A stretch of 58,024 bases of DNA from Collinsella sp. (GCA_019425045.1 JAHYYI010000008.1:1-58024); one strand, 5' to 3'. Counted from the first letter of the stretch, positions 24,831 to 34,594 are shown. The notes: a model not told the origin generated them from the letters alone. Translations and numbers: made by a program.

Positions 24831-27545
24831 ATGGCAAAAGTCCGTGTGTCCACCCTGGCCAAAGAGTTCGGCATGACCTCCAAGGAACTGATGGGTCATC
24901 TCGCCGAAATGAAGATTCCCGCTAAGTCCGCGTCCTCCACTTTGGAGGACGCCTATGTCGCCATGGTCCGCAAGCAGCTCGCCTCGGTGATCGAGGCCCG
25001 CGCTCAGGAAGTCGAGGCCGCCAAGCAGGCCGAGGAGCAGGCAGCTGCCGCCGAGGAGGCCGCTCGCGCCGCCGAGGCCGAGCGCGAGCGCATCGCCGCC
25101 GAGAAGGCACGCGAGGAGGAACGCCGCCAGTTTGCCGCAGCCCAGGCTGCCGAGGAGGCTGCCCGCGCCGAGGCCGAGGCCAAGAAGAAGGCCGAGCAGG
25201 AGCGCCTTGCCCGCGAGAAGGAGGAGGCTGCCCGCGAGGCCCAGCGCCGCGCCGTTCCCGCTTCCGACTCCGGTTCGCGCTTCCGTTCGCTGCTCGACCA
25301 GATCGCCGCACAGGAGACCGTGCTCAAGGAGAAGAAGGACGCCGAGGACAAGGCCAAGGCCGAGCGCGCCGCCGAGCGCGGTAACCGTCGTGGCGGCAAC
25401 AATGATCGCCGCGGTGGCCGCCGTAACGATCGTAACGCCTCCGACAACAACTCCGAGCGCAACGCCTCCGAGAGCCGTCCGCACAGCCATCGCACCAACG
25501 CCAGCAACAACGTCGCTGCTGGCATGGACTTCCCCAACCCTGATAAGCAGGGCAAGGGCAAGAAGCGCAAGGGCGGTCACAACAACGAAGAGGACCACTA
25601 CAGCCGTATGGCTCGCGAGGCCGAGGAGTACAGCCGCGAGAAGGTGCTCGAGGAGGCTCGTGCCGCCGTCGAGGAGGCCTCTCGCGAGTCCACCGGTCGC
25701 CGCAAGAAGCGCAAGGAGAAGCGCGAGCGCGAGGCTGCCAAGGCTCAGGAGGAGCGCAAGATAGAGGAAGCGCTGGCCCAGGGCGTGAACCCCGAGGAGC
25801 TCGACGCCATCAAGGTTTCCCAGGGCGTTACCGTCCAGGAGCTCGCCGAGGCGCTCGACGTTCCGGCCAACGACATCATCAAGCGCCTGTTCCTACTGGG
25901 TACGCCGCTCACCATGACGCAGTCCATGTCCGATGACCTCGTCGAGCTCGTTGCCGACGACCTGGGTCGTCAGATCAAGATCATCACCCCCGAGGAGGAG
26001 AACACCTTCTCGTTCTACGACGATCCCGCCGACCTTAAGCCGCGCGCCCCGGTCGTCACCGTCATGGGCCACGTCGACCACGGCAAGACGAGCCTCCTCG
26101 ACGCCATCCGTCACACCGGTGTCGCTGCCGGCGAGGCGGGCGGCATCACGCAGGCCATCGGTGCTTCGCAGGTCATGATTAATGACCGCAAGATCACCTT
26201 CATCGATACCCCGGGTCATGCCACCTTTACGGCTATGCGTGCCCGTGGTGCCAAGGTGACCGACATCGTTATTCTGATCGTGGCTGCCGACGACGGCGTC
26301 ATGCCCCAGACGGTCGAGTCGATCAACCACGCCAAGGCCGCCGGCGTACCCATCGTCGTCGCCGTCAACAAGATCGATAAGCCGGGTGCCAACCCCGACC
26401 GCGTGCGCCAGGAGCTCACCGAGTACGGCGTCATCCCCGAGGAGTGGGGCGGACAGAACATGTTCGTCAACATCTCGGCCAAGCAGAAGATCGGTATCGA
26501 CGACCTTCTGGAGACCGTGCTGCTCCAGGCAGACGTGCTCGAGCTCAAGGCCAACCCGGACACCTTTGCCTCCGGCAACGTCCTCGAGGCCAAGCTCGAC
26601 AAGGGCCGCGGCTCGGTCGCTACCGTGCTCGTGACCCGCGGTACCTTGCACGTGGGCGATACGCTGGTCGCCGGCCTTACCTACGGCCGCGTCCGTGCTA
26701 TGCTCGACCCCAAGGGTCGCGCCGTCACCGAGGCCGGTCCCTCCGACGCCGTCGAGATCCTGGGCCTGCAGTCCGTGCCCAACGCCGGTGACGAGTTCCG
26801 CGTGTTCGAGGACGAGCGTGAGGCTCGCGCGCTTGCTGACGAGCGTTCGCTCAAGGCCCGTATCGAGGAGCAGAGCCGCGTCAAGCACGTCACGCTCGAG
26901 AACCTCTTCGAGACCATTGCCGACGCCGAGGTCAAGGAGCTCAACCTGATCATCAAGGCCGACGTCCAGGGTTCCATCGAGGCCCTTCAGGATTCGCTCG
27001 ACAAGATGGATCAGTCCGAGGTTCGCATCAACACGATCCACTCCGCCGTTGGTGCCATCAACGAGACCGACGTCGTCCTGGCCGACGCCTCCAACGCCAT
27101 CATCATCGGCTTTGGCGTCCGCCCCGACGGTAAGGCACGTTCCGCCGCCGAGCGCGAGGGCGTCGAGATCCGTTGCTACGACGTTATCTACAAGTGCCTC
27201 GAGGAACTTGACGCTGCCCGTATCGGCATGCTTAAGCCCACCGAGGTCGAGGTCTCCACGGGTACCGCGACCGTCCTGGACACCTTCAAGGTGCCCAAAG
27301 TCGGTATCGCCGCCGGTGTCCGTGTCGAAGAGGGCGAGATCGCCGCGACCGATTCCGTGCGTCTGGTGCGCGACGGCATCGTGGTCTTCAACGGCAAGAT
27401 CGCCTCGATGCGTCACTACAAGGACGAAGCCAAGAGCCTCAAGAGCGGTTCCGAGGGCGGCATTGGCCTGGAGAACTTCCAGGACATCAAGCCCGGCGAC
27501 CAGATCGAGGGTTACCGCATCGACCAGGTTGCCCGTACCGAGTAG
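24831..27545 (+). CDS. infB: Translation initiation factor IF-2
   Basis: A 904-residue GTPase that places initiator tRNA on the 30S subunit. It starts with an IF2 N-terminal helical domain (VRVSTLAKEFGMTSKELMG), followed by a long low-complexity Ala/Glu/Arg coiled region (~55-300) and a second IF2_N module (ELAEALDVPANDIIKRLFL). The G domain has G1 GHVDHGKT (413-420), G3 DTPGH and G4 NKID. Domains II-IV follow, with the tRNA-binding C-terminus (LKPTEVEVSTGTATVLDTFK). The direct neighbours nusA and rbfA match the standard operon, but ylxR and ylxQ are absent between nusA and infB. Confidence 0.97.
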   Translation: MAKVRVSTLAKEFGMTSKELMGHLAEMKIPAKSASSTLEDAYVAMVRKQLASVIEARAQEVEAAKQAEEQAAAAEEAARAAEAERERIAAEKAREEERRQFAAAQAAEEAARAEAEAKKKAEQERLAREKEEAAREAQRRAVPASDSGSRFRSLLDQIAAQETVLKEKKDAEDKAKAERAAERGNRRGGNNDRRGGRRNDRNASDNNSERNASESRPHSHRTNASNNVAAGMDFPNPDKQGKGKKRKGGHNNEEDHYSRMAREAEEYSREKVLEEARAAVEEASRESTGRRKKRKEKREREAAKAQEERKIEEALAQGVNPEELDAIKVSQGVTVQELAEALDVPANDIIKRLFLLGTPLTMTQSMSDDLVELVADDLGRQIKIITPEEENTFSFYDDPADLKPRAPVVTVMGHVDHGKTSLLDAIRHTGVAAGEAGGITQAIGASQVMINDRKITFIDTPGHATFTAMRARGAKVTDIVILIVAADDGVMPQTVESINHAKAAGVPIVVAVNKIDKPGANPDRVRQELTEYGVIPEEWGGQNMFVNISAKQKIGIDDLLETVLLQADVLELKANPDTFASGNVLEAKLDKGRGSVATVLVTRGTLHVGDTLVAGLTYGRVRAMLDPKGRAVTEAGPSDAVEILGLQSVPNAGDEFRVFEDEREARALADERSLKARIEEQSRVKHVTLENLFETIADAEVKELNLIIKADVQGSIEALQDSLDKMDQSEVRINTIHSAVGAINETDVVLADASNAIIIGFGVRPDGKARSAAEREGVEIRCYDVIYKCLEELDAARIGMLKPTEVEVSTGTATVLDTFKVPKVGIAAGVRVEEGEIAATDSVRLVRDGIVVFNGKIASMRHYKDEAKSLKSGSEGGIGLENFQDIKPGDQIEGYRIDQVARTE

Positions 27546-27556
27546 GGGGTAGCGCT

Positions 27557-27967
27557 ATGAAGCAAACGCAGGCAACCCGCCGTCTGGGCGAGCAGCTTCG
27601 CGAGAAGCTCGGTTATATCCTGCTCTTTGAGGTTTCCGATCCGCGTCTCGACCTGGTTACTTTGACCGCGGTCGAGGTCGCGGTGGACCGTTCGTTCGCG
27701 CGTGTGTTCGTGTCGTGCGATGCGAGCCGCTACGACGAGGTCATGGAGGCGCTCGCAAGCGCTAAGGGCCGTATTCGCAGTCTGTTGGCTCGCTCGCTCG
27801 ATTGGCGTGTTACGCCCGAGCTCGATTTTCGCATCGATCGCTCGACCGATGAGGCCGAGCGCATCACGCGTGCGCTGGAAAACGTTCCCGCCACGCTTGC
27901 GATCGAAAAGGACGAGGACGGCTATCCGATAGCGGATGCCGCCCAGGAGGCAGCTTTAGATGACTAA
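27557..27967 (+). CDS. rbfA: Ribosome-binding factor A
   Basis: A 136-residue KH-like cold-shock factor that helps 16S rRNA 5'-end maturation. It begins TRRLGEQLREKLGYILLFEVSDPRLDLVTLTAVEV, with the RbfA motif DPRL, and continues with a helix-kink region LASAKGRIRSLLARSLDWRVTPELDFRID that is typical of the family. Length is normal (~120-135). A GTAGGGGGTA site precedes the ATG 12 bases after infB. The stop overlaps the next start by eight bases, so nrnA is translationally coupled. Confidence 0.95.
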   Translation: MKQTQATRRLGEQLREKLGYILLFEVSDPRLDLVTLTAVEVAVDRSFARVFVSCDASRYDEVMEALASAKGRIRSLLARSLDWRVTPELDFRIDRSTDEAERITRALENVPATLAIEKDEDGYPIADAAQEAALDD

Positions 27968-29003
27968 TTCCGCCGACCTCGCCTCGTGCGAGTCTGCAGA
28001 TATTCAGCGACGCATCCTCGAGCTCATCGAGGGTGCGTCCTCCATTGCGATTTCGGGACACACTTCTCCCGATGGCGACGCCCTGGGCTCCGTGTTGGGT
28101 CTGGGCCTTTCGCTCATGAAGTTTTTTCCCAACAAGGACATTGCGCTGCTGTTGGCAGACGATGACCCGGTTCCGCGTATCTACCGCTTTATGGAAGGCT
28201 CCGATCGCCTGGTGCCGGCATCTGCGTACACTGGCAATCCTGACCTGTTCATCTCGGTGGACGTACCGGTCGTAGAGCGCCTGAACAACTCCGCCGAGGT
28301 GCTTCGTCGCTCCAAGCATGTGGTGTGCTTCGATCACCATCCGGCGCGCGAGGAGTTTGCCGAGCTCAGCCTGAGGCGCGTCGAAGCTGCAGCCTGCGCC
28401 ATGATCATCGACCGCTTCTTGGACAATTGCGGCATTGTCGCACGTGATGGCGTTGCGACCTGCCTGCTGTGTGGCTTGGTTACCGATACCGGCCGTTTTC
28501 AGTATCAAAATGCCGATGCCGCCGCGTTCCATGCAGCCTCGCGTCTGGTTGCCCACGGTGCCGATCCGGCGCGTGTGGCACTCGAGGTTTACCAGAGCAT
28601 GCGCGTTGAGTTTTTGCACCTCAAGTCCATCGTTATGGGCCGCATCAAGACGGTGGCCCACGGGCGCGTCGCGTATAGCTACGCGTACCAGAGTGACCTT
28701 GAGGCCTGCGGTGTCACCTCGGATGAGTGCGACGGCCTGGTCGATGTGGTTCGCTCGGTGATGGGCGTCGAAGTCTGCCTGTTCCTGAAGGGCATTGAGG
28801 GCGATAGCAAGGTGCGCGGCAACCTGCGCTCCAAGGGCGACCTCAACGTGTCCGAGATCGCTGCTGCTTTTGGCGGAGGCGGACATCCCGCTGCCGCCGG
28901 TTTCTCCAACAACGGAACGATTCTCGAGACGCTCACCGTGGCACTTCCCATGCTGGCCGAACTGGTAGGGGAGGATCCCGCTTCGGTGACCGTCGAGCTT
29001 TAA
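27960..29003 (+). CDS. nrnA: DHH-family nanoRNase / pAp phosphatase
   Basis: A 347-residue phosphoesterase. The DHH domain shows HTSPDGDALGS (metal ligands), SVDVP and the name-giving FDHHP. The DHHA1 substrate-binding domain ends with GGGGHPAAAGF. NrnA degrades 2-5-nt RNAs and dephosphorylates pAp, and its gene commonly lies between rbfA and truB in Gram-positive bacteria, as here. The ATG overlaps the end of rbfA by eight bases. A metal ion (Mn) is expected in the active site from family knowledge. Confidence 0.92.
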   Translation: MTNSADLASCESADIQRRILELIEGASSIAISGHTSPDGDALGSVLGLGLSLMKFFPNKDIALLLADDDPVPRIYRFMEGSDRLVPASAYTGNPDLFISVDVPVVERLNNSAEVLRRSKHVVCFDHHPAREEFAELSLRRVEAAACAMIIDRFLDNCGIVARDGVATCLLCGLVTDTGRFQYQNADAAAFHAASRLVAHGADPARVALEVYQSMRVEFLHLKSIVMGRIKTVAHGRVAYSYAYQSDLEACGVTSDECDGLVDVVRSVMGVEVCLFLKGIEGDSKVRGNLRSKGDLNVSEIAAAFGGGGHPAAAGFSNNGTILETLTVALPMLAELVGEDPASVTVEL

Positions 29004-29018
29004 CTTTTTGGATGGTAC

Positions 29019-29951
29019 ATGGCTCGTCGTACGCCTTCTCAACTGAATATGCTGCTCGCCGTCGATAAGCCGGTGGGCTGCACGTCCCACGATGTGGTCT
29101 CGCAATGTCGGCGCGCCCTCCATGAGCGTCGCGTCGGCCATGCCGGCACGCTCGACCCCATGGCATCGGGTGTCATGGTGGTGGGTGTTGGCCAGGCTAC
29201 TCGTTTGCTGGGCATGCTAACCCTCGATACCAAAAGCTATGTCGCCGACATCTCGTTTGGCGCCGAGACCAATACCGATGATGCGGAGGGCGAGGCGGTC
29301 CGCACGGTGGCTGTTGCCAACGAGCTCCGCGATCCTGCCTATGCCCGTGAGCGCTTGGCCGCTTTGCTGGGTCCGCAGATGCAGGTGCCGCCGGCGTTTT
29401 CGGCTATCTCGGTCAATGGCGTTCGCGCCTACAAGTCTGCTCGCGAGGGCAATGCGGTGGACCTACCTCCGCGCCCCGTCGAGGTCTATGCCGCCGACCT
29501 GATCGCCGTGGGAGGCGAAGGTGATACGTGTGTGTGGACCGTGGCGTTCTCAGTGAGCAAGGGTACCTATATCCGTGCGCTCGCTCGCGATTTGGGCCGC
29601 GCCTGCGAGAGCGCCGCGCACATTTCCGCGCTGCGCCGCACGGCCTCCGGTGTTGTTTCCATTGGCGCTTGTCATGCGGTCGAGGAGTTTTCTCCCGAGT
29701 CCGCGGCTGGCTTTGCCCTGGATCCCATTGCGGCCCTGGGCGCCACGCGTGTTGACTTGCCGGGCAATCTTGCCGACGATCTGCTCTGCGGTCGACGCAT
29801 TCCCGTTGAGCGTGCGCTTGCCGATTTCGATACCTCGAAGTCGCCTTTTGCGTTGGTGCTCGATGGGGGACTCAAGGCGCTCGCCCGCATCGAGGGTGGC
29901 CGCTTTGTCATGGAGCACGTGTTTCCGCAGGCAATCGGCGGTGTTCGATGA
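29019..29951 (+). CDS. truB: tRNA pseudouridine(55) synthase
   Basis: A 310-residue enzyme making pseudouridine 55 in the T-loop of tRNAs. The start region LLAVDKPVGCTSHDVV and catalytic motif GHAGTLDPMASG with Asp46 are unmistakable; GTYIRALARDLG is the later conserved box. The C-terminus has a short PUA-like extension. A GGATGG ribosome site lies before the ATG at 29019 (another in-frame ATG at 29049 is too close to the first strand). Its stop overlaps the ribF start by four bases (ATGA). Confidence 0.95.
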   Translation: MARRTPSQLNMLLAVDKPVGCTSHDVVSQCRRALHERRVGHAGTLDPMASGVMVVGVGQATRLLGMLTLDTKSYVADISFGAETNTDDAEGEAVRTVAVANELRDPAYARERLAALLGPQMQVPPAFSAISVNGVRAYKSAREGNAVDLPPRPVEVYAADLIAVGGEGDTCVWTVAFSVSKGTYIRALARDLGRACESAAHISALRRTASGVVSIGACHAVEEFSPESAAGFALDPIAALGATRVDLPGNLADDLLCGRRIPVERALADFDTSKSPFALVLDGGLKALARIEGGRFVMEHVFPQAIGGVR

Positions 29952-30955
29952 TGTTGTCCGCTCACGAGCTCGCGCGTATTTTTTTCGCGGGCGAGTCGGA
30001 CGTGGCTCACATCGTTACTGCCGATGCGTTTGATAAGTGTGAGCACCTGGGTGCCGCATCGATTGCCATCGGCGTGTTCGACGGCGTTCACCGTGGACAC
30101 CAGGAGCTCATTGCGGCGCTTGTTAGCGATGCGCGCGCCCATGATTGCAAGGCGGTCGTGGTCACTTTCGATCCCGATCCGGACGTTGTGGTGAGTCCTT
30201 CGCCCGCTCAAAAATTGATGACGACGGCCGACCGTCTACATGCCTTGGCTCAGACCGGGGTCGATGCGGTGGTGGCCGTTCCCTTTACGCCTGAGGTTGC
30301 GGCACTCGACCATGTTGCTTTTCTCTCGCTGGTGTCGCGTCTGGTCGACATTCGTTCGATTCGCGTTGGCAGCGACTTTAGGCTGGGTCGTGGCGGTGCT
30401 TCTGGTGTTGCCGAGATGCGCTCTTGGGGTTCCGAGCGCGGCGTTGACGTGTATGGTCACGACCTGCTTTGCGAGGGCGGTGAGGCCATTTGCGCCACCC
30501 GCATTCGTCATGAGCTGGGACAGGGCCATGTGGAGCTTGCTGCTGAGTTGCTCGGCCGCCCGTATATGCTGCGTGGCGGTGTTATTCGTGGCCGTCACGA
30601 GGGTTCTGACATGGGCTTTCCCACGGCAAACCTGCAGGTTCCCGACGGCATTCAGGTGCCTGCCGATGGTGTGTATGAGGGTCTGGTGCTCGTCGATGAC
30701 ATCGCGTGGCCCGCTGCCGTTAATGTCGGCCTGCCGCCGACGTATGCCGACGATGCCGCTTCATCGCATCTCGAGGCTAACTTAATTGGTTATACGGGCG
30801 ACCTGTACGGCGCTTCCGTTTCGCTGGCGTTTACGCGCTGGCTGCGTCCCTCGCGTGTGTTCGAATCGCTGGATGAGTTGATCGCGACCGTCGAGGGTAA
30901 TATCGAGGATATTCGTCACAACTTGGGCGAGCAGGGGGTGAGTATCCGTGATTAG
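29948..30955 (+). CDS. ribF: Bifunctional riboflavin kinase / FAD synthetase
   Basis: A 335-residue enzyme converting riboflavin to FMN and then FAD. The N-terminal adenylyltransferase domain has the nucleotide-binding motif IGVFDGVHRGHQELI and CATRIRHELGQG (the ISSTxIR-like box is altered to ICATRIR). The C-terminal kinase domain has GFPTANLQV and the flavin-binding ATVEGNIEDIRHNL. The order truB-ribF is the usual one. The start ATG overlaps the truB stop by four bases; a second ATG follows directly at 29951 and could also be used. The end overlaps dnaG by eight bases. Confidence 0.94.
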   Translation: MMLSAHELARIFFAGESDVAHIVTADAFDKCEHLGAASIAIGVFDGVHRGHQELIAALVSDARAHDCKAVVVTFDPDPDVVVSPSPAQKLMTTADRLHALAQTGVDAVVAVPFTPEVAALDHVAFLSLVSRLVDIRSIRVGSDFRLGRGGASGVAEMRSWGSERGVDVYGHDLLCEGGEAICATRIRHELGQGHVELAAELLGRPYMLRGGVIRGRHEGSDMGFPTANLQVPDGIQVPADGVYEGLVLVDDIAWPAAVNVGLPPTYADDAASSHLEANLIGYTGDLYGASVSLAFTRWLRPSRVFESLDELIATVEGNIEDIRHNLGEQGVSIRD

Positions 30956-33056
30956 CGATGAGGAAAAAGACCAGGTACGCGCTGCGTCCGACTTAGTTGC
31001 CATCGTGCAGGAAACGGTTGAGCTCAAGCCCCGCGGCCATGAGTTTTGGGGTTGCTGCCCCTTCCATGGCGAAAAGACGCCTTCTTTCCACATTATCCCC
31101 GCTACGCAGGTCTGGCACTGCTTTGGCTGCGGCGAAGGCGGCGACGTCTTCACCTATATCATGAAGCGCGAAAACCTGAGCTTTCCCGAGTCAATCCGCT
31201 ATTTGGCCGATCGTGCGGGTATTGAGCTGCATGACACCGGAGATCGTCGCGAGCGCGGTACCAAGCGTGCCCGCATCTACGATCTGTGTGCCGAGACCGC
31301 CCAGTTCTACCACACCATGCTTATGCGCGGTAAGGACGGCCGTCCACGCGAGTACTTTGCCAGCCGTGGTATGGGTGGCGACGTCTGCCGCCGCTACTGC
31401 CTGGGCTTTGCACCGGGCCGCAACGCGCTGGTGTCGCACCTGTCCCAGGCGGGTTTTACCCCGCAGGAGATGATCGACGCCAACGTTGCCGTGAGCCGCG
31501 GGCGCGGGCGGCTTGCCGACCGCTTCTACGACCGCGTGATGTTTCCCATCTTTGACGAGCAGGGTCACAACATTGCCTTTGGCGGGCGCATCATGGGTGA
31601 CGGCCAACCCAAGTACCTCAACACCGCCGAGACGAGCGTGTTCCATAAAAAGCGAAACCTCTATGGCTTTAACTGGGCCAAGGAGTTTATCGTCGCGCAG
31701 GATACGGCCATCGTGGTGGAGGGCTATACCGATTGTATCGCCTGCTGGGAGGCGGGGATCAAAAACGTTGTCGCCACGCTGGGCACCGCGCTCACGGAGC
31801 ATCACGTCAAGACGCTCACCCGCTTTGCCAAGCGTATCGTGTATATGTTCGATGGCGATGCCGCGGGCCAGAAGGCCGCCCGTCGCGCGATTCAATTTAT
31901 CGAGCAGGATTCGATGGACCTGCGCTGCGTGGTGCTGCCCGACGGCAACGACCCCATGGAGTTCATCACGGCGCATGGTGGACAGGAGCTTCAGGCGCGC
32001 ATCGACGCTGCCGAGCCGCTCATGGACTTTGTCTACCGTTCGCTGCAGGAGTCGAGTGACATCACCACGCCGGGCGGTCGTGCCAAGGCGCTGGAAGATG
32101 CGCTGACGCTTATCTATCCGCTGCGCGATAGCTATATGATCGACACATACTTTATCCAGATTGCCGATCTGCTGGGTTTGGATCTGGAGACGGTTCGCGC
32201 GAGTTCGGGTCGCGTGTTTCGCGATGTCGCCAAGCGCGAAGATGCGGAACGACGTCGTGAGCAGAACTATGAACGCCAGCGGGCGCAAGCCGAGCGCTCT
32301 GGTAGCGCGGGCGGTCGGACGTCTGGTTCGCAGGGGGCATCTCGCGGTGCTTGGGCATCGGGCGCGACGCCGCCGGTGTCCGCGCCGGTCGAAGAAGAGC
32401 CGTATGACTACGTCCCGCTCGATGCCTACGGTGCCGCGCCCGTGGAGGTCGTCGACGACCTGCCGCCGATCGATGTGCCTGATGGTACGGGTGCTGTGCC
32501 TGTGACTGATGGTTCGGGCGCTCCGGCTGCGGCGGCGCCGATGGTTCTTACTGATCTTGAGCGCAAGTCCTTGGCAGGGGAGCGCGAGCTGTTGACGATG
32601 CTCACGAGCTACCCCGACCTGTTCCGCACGTATGCCGACCGCATCTGCTCTATCGAGTGGGTTGACCCACGTCACGAGTCCATCGCATGGGCCGTTCTGG
32701 CAACGCCGCCGGGAACCGATCCTGCAGCCTGCATGGATGCGGCGCGCTCGGTCTGTCCCGAGGCGGCAACGCTTGTGAGTGCCGGGCGCATCTCCGCGAC
32801 GAGCAAGCACCCCACCGAGACGAACATCGTGTTCATGCTCGATACGCTCGAGCTCTACACCATCAAGCGCCGCATGCGTGCCGCACAGGCCAAGCTGCGC
32901 CAGGACCGTTCGCTCGATGATGAGGCCCGTCGCGCGTTGACCGTGCAGGCCGCGCAGGATTCGCAGCGTCAACGCGAGCTGCAAAAGTCTATCGGCGGCG
33001 TGGCGGACCCGTTCCGTTTGATCGGTCTGGAGGCCGCAGGCACCGAACAGGCCTAG
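30948..33056 (+). CDS. dnaG: DNA primase
   Basis: A 702-residue primase that makes RNA primers at the replication fork. The N-terminal CHC2 zinc ribbon is CPFH (C37, H40) and CFGC (C58, C61). The catalytic core follows, with the RNAP-like basic motif and the TOPRIM motifs VVEGYTDCIACWEAG and YMFDGDAAGQKAARRA. A low-complexity linker rich in Ser, Gly, Pro and Asp (~435-525) separates the core from a C-terminal helicase-binding domain. The start is GTG at 30948, inside the end of ribF, behind GGGGGTGAG. Pairing with rpoD downstream mirrors the macromolecular-synthesis arrangement of many bacteria. Confidence 0.96.
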   Translation: MISDEEKDQVRAASDLVAIVQETVELKPRGHEFWGCCPFHGEKTPSFHIIPATQVWHCFGCGEGGDVFTYIMKRENLSFPESIRYLADRAGIELHDTGDRRERGTKRARIYDLCAETAQFYHTMLMRGKDGRPREYFASRGMGGDVCRRYCLGFAPGRNALVSHLSQAGFTPQEMIDANVAVSRGRGRLADRFYDRVMFPIFDEQGHNIAFGGRIMGDGQPKYLNTAETSVFHKKRNLYGFNWAKEFIVAQDTAIVVEGYTDCIACWEAGIKNVVATLGTALTEHHVKTLTRFAKRIVYMFDGDAAGQKAARRAIQFIEQDSMDLRCVVLPDGNDPMEFITAHGGQELQARIDAAEPLMDFVYRSLQESSDITTPGGRAKALEDALTLIYPLRDSYMIDTYFIQIADLLGLDLETVRASSGRVFRDVAKREDAERRREQNYERQRAQAERSGSAGGRTSGSQGASRGAWASGATPPVSAPVEEEPYDYVPLDAYGAAPVEVVDDLPPIDVPDGTGAVPVTDGSGAPAAAAPMVLTDLERKSLAGERELLTMLTSYPDLFRTYADRICSIEWVDPRHESIAWAVLATPPGTDPAACMDAARSVCPEAATLVSAGRISATSKHPTETNIVFMLDTLELYTIKRRMRAAQAKLRQDRSLDDEARRALTVQAAQDSQRQRELQKSIGGVADPFRLIGLEAAGTEQA

Positions 33057-33125
33057 ATGTTGTGGTCAACCAGCGTATTCTCGCCTATATCCAGTCCTCT
33101 TTTTGGGTATAGACGCCTATGTGTG

Positions 33126-33134
33126 TGCTAAAGT
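33126..33134 (+). promoter_or_regulatory. Candidate extended -10 promoter of rpoD
   Basis: TGC TAAAGT (33126-33134) fits the extended -10 pattern, with a poor -35 (TTGGGT is 20 nt upstream). Transcription near 33141 would leave a ~26-nt leader before the GTG at 33167. Confidence 0.4.
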
Positions 33135-33166
33135 ATTGAGTCCTGTGGACTATGAAGGGAGAATCT

Positions 33167-34516
33167 GTGCCAAAAAAGACTGAGAGCACGGGTACTGGGC
33201 TGGAATCCTACGTTGCAAAGCTCATGGGCAACGGCTCAAACAGGACTTCGGTAACCGAGGACGAGATTCAGGTCGCCCTGAAGGATATCGATGTTTCTGA
33301 CGAGCAGCTCACCGCGGTGTATTCCGCGCTGCGCAACAGCGGCATCCAGATTATCTCCGCGAGCGGTAACGACGACGCCCCCATGGACGTCGACGATGAC
33401 GATAACGATACCGATACCGACGATTTCGATGACGACGACGAGCACGATTCCGGCTCGCTCGACGATCACGAGCTCAAGATGGCCCGTCAGGCCGATGCCG
33501 AGATGGGTTCTTCCAAGAGCAAGAAGAAGCGCACCGTGCGCACGTCCCGTTCACGCTCCCGCGTGCGTGGCATCGATGCCTCCACGGTGATGCTGACCGG
33601 CGATCCGGTTCGTATGTACCTCAAGGAGATCGGCAAGGTCGACCTGCTGACCGCCTCCGAAGAGGTCGATTTGGCCATGAAGATCGAGGCCGGTCTCGAG
33701 GCCACCGAGAAGCTCGAGGCTGCCGATGCCGGCGAGCTCGAGCTCACGCGTGCCGAGATGCGTCGTCTTACGCGCATTGAGAACGTGGGCCTCGAAGCCA
33801 AGCAGGCACTCATCAGCGCAAACCTGCGTCTGGTCGTCTCCATCGCCAAACGCTATGTCGGCCGCGGCATGCTGTTCCTTGACCTGATCCAGGAGGGCAA
33901 CCTCGGTCTGATCCGCGCCGTCGAGAAGTTCGACTACCAGAAGGGCTTTAAGTTCTCCACGTACGCCACGTGGTGGATCCGTCAGGCCATTACGCGCGCC
34001 ATTGCCGATCAGGCCCGTACCATCCGTATTCCCGTGCATATGGTTGAGACTATCAACAAGCTCGTCCGCGTGCAGCGCCAGCTCCTTCAGGACCTGGGTC
34101 GCGACCCGACCCCCGAGGAGATCGGTGCCGAGATGGACATGAGCGCCGACCGCGTCCGCGAGATCCAGAAGATCTCGCAGGAGCCCGTGTCGCTCGAGAC
34201 CCCCATCGGCGAGGAAGAGGATTCCCAGCTGGGCGACTTTATCGAGGACTCCCAGGCTATCGTTCCGCCCGATGCCGCCAGCTTCTCCATGCTGCAGGAG
34301 CAGCTCACTCAGGTGCTCGACTCGCTTGCCGATCGTGAGCGCAAGGTTATCGAGCTGCGCTTTGGCCTTGTCGACGGGCATCCCCGCACGCTCGAGGAAG
34401 TCGGCCGCGAGTTTGGCGTCACGCGCGAGCGTATCCGCCAGATCGAGTCCAAGACCTTGGCCAAGCTCCGCCACCCGAGCCGCAGCAGCAAGCTGAAGGA
34501 CTACATCGAGTCATAA
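33167..34516 (+). CDS. rpoD: Primary RNA polymerase sigma factor (sigma-70)
   Basis: A 449-residue primary sigma factor. A short region 1.1-like N-terminus is followed by an unusually acidic stretch (PMDVDDDDNDTDTDDFDDDD) and a basic patch (SKKKRTVRTSRSRSR). Region 1.2 is DPVRMYLKEIG; region 2 shows RLVVSIAKRYVGRGM, FLDLIQEGNLGLIRAVEKFD and FSTYATWWIRQAI; region 3 PIGEEEDSQLGDFI; region 4 the HTH TLEEVGREFGVTRERIRQIE. An in-frame ATG at 33152 has no ribosome site, whereas GTG 33167 follows AAGGGAG by five bases. As the housekeeping sigma, it reads the TTGNNN/TATAAT promoters noted in this window. Confidence 0.96.
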   Translation: MPKKTESTGTGLESYVAKLMGNGSNRTSVTEDEIQVALKDIDVSDEQLTAVYSALRNSGIQIISASGNDDAPMDVDDDDNDTDTDDFDDDDEHDSGSLDDHELKMARQADAEMGSSKSKKKRTVRTSRSRSRVRGIDASTVMLTGDPVRMYLKEIGKVDLLTASEEVDLAMKIEAGLEATEKLEAADAGELELTRAEMRRLTRIENVGLEAKQALISANLRLVVSIAKRYVGRGMLFLDLIQEGNLGLIRAVEKFDYQKGFKFSTYATWWIRQAITRAIADQARTIRIPVHMVETINKLVRVQRQLLQDLGRDPTPEEIGAEMDMSADRVREIQKISQEPVSLETPIGEEEDSQLGDFIEDSQAIVPPDAASFSMLQEQLTQVLDSLADRERKVIELRFGLVDGHPRTLEEVGREFGVTRERIRQIESKTLAKLRHPSRSSKLKDYIES

Positions 34517-34529
34517 CCTCGCAAGCAAG

Positions 34530-34564
34530 AAGCGCCCTCAAGCACATCCGCTTGGGGGCGCTTT
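34530..34564 (+). terminator. Terminator of rpoD
   Basis: A 14-bp stem, AAGCGCCCTCAAGC (34530-34543) with GCTTGGGGGCGCTT (34550-34563), one G-U pair and a 6-nt loop. The T tract is short (CTTTC), but stem strength is high. Confidence 0.75.
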
Positions 34565-34570
34565 CATGTG

Positions 34571-34594
34571 GTCATTGGGGACGTCCCCAATGAC
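34571..34594. repeat. Perfect 24-bp palindrome
   Basis: The half-site GTCATTGGGGAC (34571-34582) is followed without a spacer by its exact reverse complement (34583-34594). The lack of a loop and the symmetric GGGGACGTCCCC core argue for a dispersed palindromic repeat or a protein-binding site rather than a terminator. Confidence 0.85.
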
